From an uncultured Sphingomonadales bacterium (lineage in GTDB: Bacteria > Pseudomonadota > Alphaproteobacteria > Sphingomonadales > Sphingomonadaceae), in the NCBI GenBank assembly GCA_903832325.1, contig CAILBC010000023.1:1-64000 (forward strand): a stretch of DNA of 64,000 nucleotides, given 5' to 3'. The notes beneath the pieces were generated by a model. That model was not told the DNA's origin. It worked only from the letters and a program-made list of their open reading frames with translations, and searched no databases. Position 1 is the stretch's first letter; every line of letters starts with the position of its first letter. A program made the translations under genes and the position numbers. This document shows positions 59,285-64,000 of the stretch, piece after piece.

Positions 59285-59991
59285 GGTGCAGAAACTCCGC
59301 GGTCGGTGCCGCCCCAATGATCCCAGATGCGGAAATAGAGCCCGTAATTGCAGCGATATTGCTCGTGGTGGCGCTGGTGGTGGCTGGCGGTGATCAGCCA
59401 GTGGCCCAGCCGCGAATGGACCAGCGCACGGGGAAACATTTCCCAGCCCATGTGGTTGGTCACGCCCATCACCGTCATGATCAGCAACACCGTGGCCAGC
59501 ACGCCGGCCTGGATCGGCACGACAAACACCAGCGCGGGAATGAACAGGCCGACAATCGCCGCCTCAACCGGGTGAAAATTCATCGCCGCCCAGGCCGTGG
59601 GCGGGCGGCTGGCATGGTGCACGGCATGGATCGCGCGGAAAACCGCCGGGCGGTGCATCCAGCGGTGCGTCCAGTAAAACCAGGTATCGTGCGCCAGCAG
59701 ATAGACCAGCAGCGAAACCGGCATCCACCACAGCGGCATGGCACCGGGGTCGGTATAGATCCGCGTCCAGCCATGCGCCTGCCAGCCCCAGGCGATGATG
59801 CCCGCAGGCACGCCATAAATCACGCAGGACACCAGGCTCCAGCCCATTTCCATGCGGATCTGGCGCGTCAGGCCGGCATAATGCCCCGGCCTGACCCGCG
59901 CCGTGGCCCAGGCGAACAGGCCGCTGACCAGCAGATAGCGAATTGCCACGATCAGCGTCATGGCCAGCGCGGACAGGATAAGCGCAAGCAT
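59281..59991 (-). CDS. Fatty-acid-hydroxylase/sterol-desaturase family membrane enzyme
   Basis: 236 aa with four to five spans. Three histidine boxes bind a di-iron centre: H101-DTWFYWT-H109 with H113, H122-AVHH, and SHHQRHHEQ near the C-terminus. The family covers carotenoid, lipid and sterol oxygenases. It does not have the CrtZ pattern; the relation with DUF2141 suggests a carotenoid or lipid oxygenase. Substrate unknown. First gene of a two-gene unit with the DUF2141 protein. Confidence 0.8.
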   Translation of the reverse strand: MLALILSALAMTLIVAIRYLLVSGLFAWATARVRPGHYAGLTRQIRMEMGWSLVSCVIYGVPAGIIAWGWQAHGWTRIYTDPGAMPLWWMPVSLLVYLLAHDTWFYWTHRWMHRPAVFRAIHAVHHASRPPTAWAAMNFHPVEAAIVGLFIPALVFVVPIQAGVLATVLLIMTVMGVTNHMGWEMFPRALVHSRLGHWLITASHHQRHHEQYRCNYGLYFRIWDHWGGTDRGVSAP

Positions 59992-60091
59992 GGCCGGGCT
60001 TATGCCAAGCTATTGCCGTGCTGCACAGGTGCCTTGTGGGCCGGGCCGCATGTTTCGGGACGAACCGAACATGGTCCGTCCCGAATAAGGG

Positions 60092-61459
60092 TCAAACGGC
60101 GCGGCGCACCTTGTTGCGGTGCTGGCCCACGCCCGGGCCGCCGCGCGGAACGAAATGGCGCTTTGGCTGGCCATCGGCGGCGCGATCACCGCCACCGCGC
60201 TGGCCTTGCGGCTGACCGCGGCCACCACGGCGATCCTGCCCGTTGCGGCCGCCACGGTTGTCATCGTCATCCGATGCCTTGTGCACCGGCTTGGGCAGGC
60301 GGGCGGCTTCGGCCTGGAAATCGGCGGGCAGCGGGATCGGCGCGAGCTTTACGCCCGTCAGCTTTTCGATGTCGCGCAAATAGGCCTTTTCATCGGGCGC
60401 GCACAGGCTGATCGCCACGCCATCGGCGCCGGCGCGCGCGGTGCGGCCGATGCGGTGGACATATTGTTCGGCCACATTGGGCAGCTCGAAATTGAACACG
60501 TGGCTGACACCGGCCACATCGATACCGCGCGCGGCAATGTCGGTGGCAACCAGCACCGGGCACGAACCCTGGCGGAACGCTTCAAGCGCGGCGGTGCGCT
60601 GTGCCTGGCTCTTGTTGCCGTGGATTGCGCGCGCCTCGATGCCGGCGGCGGAAAGATGGCGCGCGATGCGATCGGCGCCGTGCTTGGTGCGGCTGAACAC
60701 CAGGCTGCGATCAAGCGTCTTGTCGGCGATCAGCGCGCGAATGCGCAAGCTGAGCAGGCCCTGCTTTTCAGCCTGGTTGACGAAAGTCACATACTGTTCG
60801 ACGCGCTCGGCGGTGGTGGCCTGCGGGGCAACCTCGACCTTCACCGGGTTCTGGATGAACTGGCGGCCCAGATCTTCGATCGATTTGGGCATCGTCGCCG
60901 AAAAAAACAGGCTCTGCCGCTTGGCCGGCAGCATGGCCGCCACACGCTTCAGCGCATGGATAAAGCCCAGGTCCATCATCTGGTCGGCTTCATCAAGCAC
61001 AAAGATTTCAACGCGGCTGAGCGTGAGCGCGCGGTTGTCGATCAGATCGAGCATGCGCCCGGGCGTGGCCACCAGCACATCGGTGCCGCCCACGAGGCGC
61101 CGCGCCTGTTTGGGCATGGGCACGCCGCCAAACACGCAATCGACCATCAGGTTCAGGTTCTTGGCATAGCCGCGCATGTTGTCGGCAATCTGCGCGGCCA
61201 GTTCGCGCGTGGGTGACAGCACCAGCATGCGGCACGATGCCGGCTTGCGCGCCACGGGGTTGGCCGCCAGCCGGTGCAGCGAAGGCAGCGAAAAGGCGGC
61301 GGTCTTGCCAGTGCCGGTCTGGGCAATGCCCAGCAGATCGCGCCCTTCCATCAGCGCGGGGATCGCCTGGCGCTGGATCGGGGTGGGATCGGTATAGCCC
61401 TTCGTGGCAAGCGCGCGCAAAATGGGCTCGGCCAGACCGAGGTCGGAAAAATAGGACAT
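60092..61459 (-). CDS. DEAD-box ATP-dependent RNA helicase (RhlE-like)
   Basis: 455 aa. All helicase motifs are present: Q motif (YTDPTPIQRQAIPALMEG), I (AQTGTGKT), Ia/Ib (PTRELAAQI, TPGRMLDL), II (LDEADQMMD), III (FSATMP), IV-VI (LVFSRTKHGADR, VATDIAARGIDV, HRIGRTARAG). The C-terminal tail is rich in Arg and Gly (RGGRNGQDRRGGRGQPQGQR), for RNA binding. Such proteins act in RNA decay and ribosome assembly, often under cold stress. Not linked to photosynthesis. Confidence 0.93.
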   Translation of the reverse strand: MSYFSDLGLAEPILRALATKGYTDPTPIQRQAIPALMEGRDLLGIAQTGTGKTAAFSLPSLHRLAANPVARKPASCRMLVLSPTRELAAQIADNMRGYAKNLNLMVDCVFGGVPMPKQARRLVGGTDVLVATPGRMLDLIDNRALTLSRVEIFVLDEADQMMDLGFIHALKRVAAMLPAKRQSLFFSATMPKSIEDLGRQFIQNPVKVEVAPQATTAERVEQYVTFVNQAEKQGLLSLRIRALIADKTLDRSLVFSRTKHGADRIARHLSAAGIEARAIHGNKSQAQRTAALEAFRQGSCPVLVATDIAARGIDVAGVSHVFNFELPNVAEQYVHRIGRTARAGADGVAISLCAPDEKAYLRDIEKLTGVKLAPIPLPADFQAEAARLPKPVHKASDDDDNRGGRNGQDRRGGRGQPQGQRGGGDRAADGQPKRHFVPRGGPGVGQHRNKVRRAV

Positions 61460-61798
61460 TATAATGGTGTCTTTCGCAAAGGCGGTGCCGGTCGCGCGTC
61501 AAACAGAGGGACCGCAACGACACCAAAGGGGGTCGAAAAGGGCGACCCGTGCGTGAAAGGGAAGCGGTGAACGGCACGAACGCGAAGCCGGGGCGGACCA
61601 GTACCGAAACAAATCGGCCAATCTCACGCTGCCCGGGCCTGCGACAAAATGCATCGTCGCCGTCCTTGCGCCGCGGCCATTAGACCCAAAGCGCCCGGAT
61701 GGCAAGGGATTTGTGCGGATGCAGCATGGCCGGCCCAACAGCCGACCCCGCAAAAGCCCCCGCAAAAGCCCCCGCAGCCGGACCCTGCAACCGGGCCC
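61460..61798. other. Spacer between the helicase and mmcB-like genes
   Basis: 339 bases with no gene. The first ~150 would be the helicase 5' leader, which has a TATAAT on the minus strand just before its start region (61460-61465, reading ATTATA on plus). At 61747-61779 there is a 12-base tandem repeat (CCCGCAAAAGCC, two full copies and a part). Confidence 0.5.
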
Positions 61799-62314
61799 CT
61801 AAAGGCTGGGCACCCCCGCGCAGGCCGGATCGGCCGCCACCACCATGCGGCGCAACGCAGCACGCGCCAATCGCTCCACCTCCACCTTGCGGCGTGCCGG
61901 CGCCAGCGGCAACAGCGGCGCGGGCCGCAGGATTTCGGCATCATACCCATCGGCCACGATCAACCCGCAGGCTTCCGGCCGGAAGCCTGCGGTTTCCATC
62001 ACCGCGCGATCAAGATGCGCGGCCAGGCCCCAGAAAAACCGATCGCAATGATCCAGGTAATCGGGCCATTTGGCATCGCCCAGCAAATCGGCGCGAGCCA
62101 CCTTGATTTCGACAATGATCACCTGCCCGCGCGCATCGATCCCCATCAGATCGGCGCGCCGCCCATTGCGCAGCGGCATTTCCGGCAGGCACCAGATATC
62201 ATTGCGCGCAAACAGCCGCGCAATCCCGCGCGCCACGGCCACAGCCTCACGCAAATGCGGATCGGCGGGCCCGGTATCGCCGGCGGCAGGGAGCGCAAGT
62301 GACGAATCAACCAT
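61799..62314 (-). CDS. mmcB: MmcB-family DNA-repair-related protein
   Basis: 171 aa from the ATG at 62312-62314. It fits the alphaproteobacterial MmcB (DUF1052-type) family: [64 protein letters not shown] (motifs in this order) with a PD-(D/E)xK-like D...EIK core. In Caulobacter mmcB is an SOS gene involved in repair of crosslinks. The C-terminus ([16 protein letters not shown]) is usual for the family. Confidence 0.8.
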   Translation of the reverse strand: MVDSSLALPAAGDTGPADPHLREAVAVARGIARLFARNDIWCLPEMPLRNGRRADLMGIDARGQVIIVEIKVARADLLGDAKWPDYLDHCDRFFWGLAAHLDRAVMETAGFRPEACGLIVADGYDAEILRPAPLLPLAPARRKVEVERLARAALRRMVVAADPACAGVPSL

Positions 62315-62439
62315 GCCCCACCATAAGAACAAATCAGAAACATGGAAACCCCGCCCGCAGCACAAAACCGCCGCCCCGCAAAGGCCGCAAAAAGGCTGGC
62401 ACGAAGCCCGCTTTGCTGATAACTGCCGCCGCCTGTCCC

Positions 62440-62516
<77 letters not shown>

Positions 62517-62585
62517 CATTTTCAAAACCATTTCGGCGCCGCAACGAATGGCCTGATCATCAGGCATGGGGCGGGTGCCCGCTGT

Positions 62586-63515
62586 TCAGCGCACCTGGCC
62601 GGCCGGCCGCCATGGATCGGCATGGACCATCACGCCCAGTACGCGGTGGCGATCGCGCAGCGCATTTTCCACTGCCTGCACAATGGTGTGGCCCGCTTCT
62701 ACGGTAATGTCGGCATCGATATCGACGTGCACATCGACGCTCAGCATGTCGCCCAGTTTGCGCGTGCGAAGATTGTGGCAGCCGCGCACGTCCGGCGTTG
62801 CCAGGATGGTTGACCGGATCGCCTCTACTTCATCGTCATCGGCCGATTGGTCCATCAGATCATGCAGCGCTTCCCAGCCGAACGACCAGCCCATTTTCAG
62901 CACCATCATCCCGACCACCAGCGCCGCCACCGGATCGAGAAGGGAATAGCCCGCAAGATTGCCGATGATACCCAGCCCGACCACCAGCGACGATGCCGCA
63001 TCAGACCGCGCATGCCAGGCATTGGCCACCAGCATGGCCGATTTGGCGCGCCGTGCGGCCGCCAGCATGTAACGGAACAGCGCCTCTTTTGCGATCAGCG
63101 CGGCAAGCGCGATGTAGAGCGCAGTCACTTCGACTTTGGGAATCGCCTCGTGGTGCTCGATCCGGATGACCGCAGTCCACTCCATGCCGATGCCCACCCC
63201 GGCCAGCAGCAGGCCAAGCGCCAATGAGGCCGCGTTTTCAAAGCGGTGGTGGCCATAGGGGTGGCGATCGTCGGGTTCGGCCCGCGAATGGGCCGAAACG
63301 AACAGCACCAGAAAATCGGCCACCAGGTCGGAGAGCGAATGAATCCCGTCGGCCACCAGAGCTGCCGAGCCCGACAGCGATCCCACGGCGATCTGCAGCG
63401 CCGACAGGGCTGAATTGACCGCCACGCTGACCCAGGTGCTGCGCGATGCGGCGTGGGCGATCGCGGCATCGCCATCATCATCGCCAGGGGCGCGGGCAAG
63501 ATCGGCATTGGGCAT
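62586..63515 (-). CDS. Cation diffusion facilitator family metal transporter
   Basis: 309 aa from the ATG at 63513-63515. Six spans; the metal site in span 2 reads ALVADGIHSLSDLVADF (D-x-x-x-S-x-x-D type rather than HxxxD), that in span 5 ANAWHARSDAASSLVVG (HxxxD). GHHRFENAASL is the family loop, and the C-terminal cytoplasmic domain (DMLSVDVHVDIDADITVEAGH) is of the usual ferredoxin-like form. The His at span 2 region (GIHSLSD) fits Zn/Fe/Cd-type members; metal not fixed. Efflux by proton exchange. Confidence 0.9.
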   Translation of the reverse strand: MPNADLARAPGDDDGDAAIAHAASRSTWVSVAVNSALSALQIAVGSLSGSAALVADGIHSLSDLVADFLVLFVSAHSRAEPDDRHPYGHHRFENAASLALGLLLAGVGIGMEWTAVIRIEHHEAIPKVEVTALYIALAALIAKEALFRYMLAAARRAKSAMLVANAWHARSDAASSLVVGLGIIGNLAGYSLLDPVAALVVGMMVLKMGWSFGWEALHDLMDQSADDDEVEAIRSTILATPDVRGCHNLRTRKLGDMLSVDVHVDIDADITVEAGHTIVQAVENALRDRHRVLGVMVHADPWRPAGQVR

Positions 63516-63631
63516 GATCGGACCCCTGTATTGCAATGCTGAACCTGCGACGACAACCGGTTCAGCCTGGGCCAAGCGGCGGGTGATAGCCTGATCCGCA
63601 GATGGTGTGACGCAATCGACGGGAGGTTGTT

Positions 63632-63988
63632 ATGCAAAACGTTGCAGGTATGGCAATCGTGATGGCTGTCGCGGTGGCCGGTTTCGCGCCGGGCGGCACT
63701 GCACAGGCGCAGGAATGGCGGGAGGCACGCGCGGCCGAAGCGGTGTGTTCCGGTCAGCGCGCCGGATTGCTGGAACAGCGGCTGGGCCATGAAGTGGACG
63801 AAGGCGATATCGACCCGGGCACCGCGGCGCGCATTCATGCCGCGATAGACCGGCTGGAAGATCGCCAGCGCCACGAATGCGACGAAGGTGATTGGCGTGC
63901 GATCGGCCGCATTGGCGAACGGTACGGCCGCATCGAAAACTGGATCGACGCAGAGGCCGGTCGTTTGCGCTGGCAGGCAGGCTGGTAA
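63632..63988 (+). CDS. Small exported protein of unknown function
   Basis: 118 aa from the ATG at 63632, with GGGAGG eight bases upstream. Signal peptide MQNVAGMAIVMAVAVAGF...AQA, then a helical, charged mature part with one Cys pair (VCSGQRAG and HECDEGDW) that may form a disulfide, and repeated R-I-x-x-x-I-D-R patterns (ARIHAAIDRLEDRQRHE). No family recognised; composition recalls small periplasmic stress proteins. Complete within the window. Confidence 0.7.
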   Translation: MQNVAGMAIVMAVAVAGFAPGGTAQAQEWREARAAEAVCSGQRAGLLEQRLGHEVDEGDIDPGTAARIHAAIDRLEDRQRHECDEGDWRAIGRIGERYGRIENWIDAEAGRLRWQAGW

Positions 63989-64000
63989 CCGCCGGATCGG

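Noticed and set aside
59281..59991. CrtZ-type beta-carotene hydroxylase
   Set aside because: Has the three His boxes of the broad superfamily but not the CrtZ spacing, and is longer; left as family-level call.

Overview
The window is GC-rich, densely packed DNA from an alphaproteobacterium. It is most likely an aerobic anoxygenic phototroph of the Sphingomonadales. This rests on gene content and order: a complete bacteriochlorophyll a / type II reaction-centre photosynthesis gene cluster (PGC) with only the oxygen-dependent cyclase AcsF, ALA synthase HemA inside the cluster, a core LH1 antenna (pufBA), a tetraheme PufC, no pufQ and no LH2 genes. The genus cannot be fixed from sequence alone.

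Left flank (1-4118): the N-terminal end of an IS110-type transposase, an orphan OmpR-like regulator with an AT-rich 5' half, a repeat-bearing spacer, an exported amidohydrolase and a RidA-family protein.

Methylated-amine region (4119-15634): gmaS, mgsC, mgsB, mgsA, purU and the four mgd genes (homologues of heterotetrameric sarcosine oxidase soxGADB) all lie on the minus strand, with a divergent GlxA-type AraC regulator. Together they look like an N-methylglutamate pathway: methylamine is put onto glutamate as gamma-glutamylmethylamide, converted to N-methylglutamate, then oxidised so that the methyl group enters the tetrahydrofolate pool, which PurU can drain to formate. A 14-bp block (18 bp with one mismatch) is shared by the glxA/mgdA intergenic region and the mgsA promoter region and is a candidate GlxA operator.

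Photosynthesis gene cluster (about 16064-54949): (i) tspO diverges from bchI-bchD-bchO-orf65; (ii) crtC on the minus strand; (iii) bchCXYZ-orf47-pufBALMC on the plus strand, followed by a DUF3422 gene; (iv) a 15.6-kb minus-strand run bchF-bchN-bchB-bchH-bchL-bchM-lhaA-puhA-puhB-puhC-orf97-acsF-puhE-hemA, nearly all with overlapping or abutting ends; (v) aerR/ppaA-ppsR-bchG-PucC-like MFS-bchP-tspO-orf89 on the plus strand. TGT-N12-ACA boxes of the PpsR/CrtJ type occur upstream of bchC (two perfect boxes 8 bp apart), crtC, bchG and bchI/tspO, and degenerate ones overlap the bchF promoter. crtB, crtI, crtD, crtF, crtA and idi are absent from the window.

Right flank (55026-64000): a lipoprotein cytochrome c, a protein of unknown function, a CitE-like lyase with an MFS exporter, a DUF2141 protein with a fatty-acid-hydroxylase-family enzyme, a DEAD-box helicase, an MmcB-like protein, tRNA-Arg(CCG), a cation diffusion facilitator and a small exported protein.

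A recurrent oddity is short (12-18 bp) tandem duplication at gene ends, in several cases lying exactly on the stop/start overlap of two co-transcribed genes (bchD/bchO, bchG/MFS, mgdA end).
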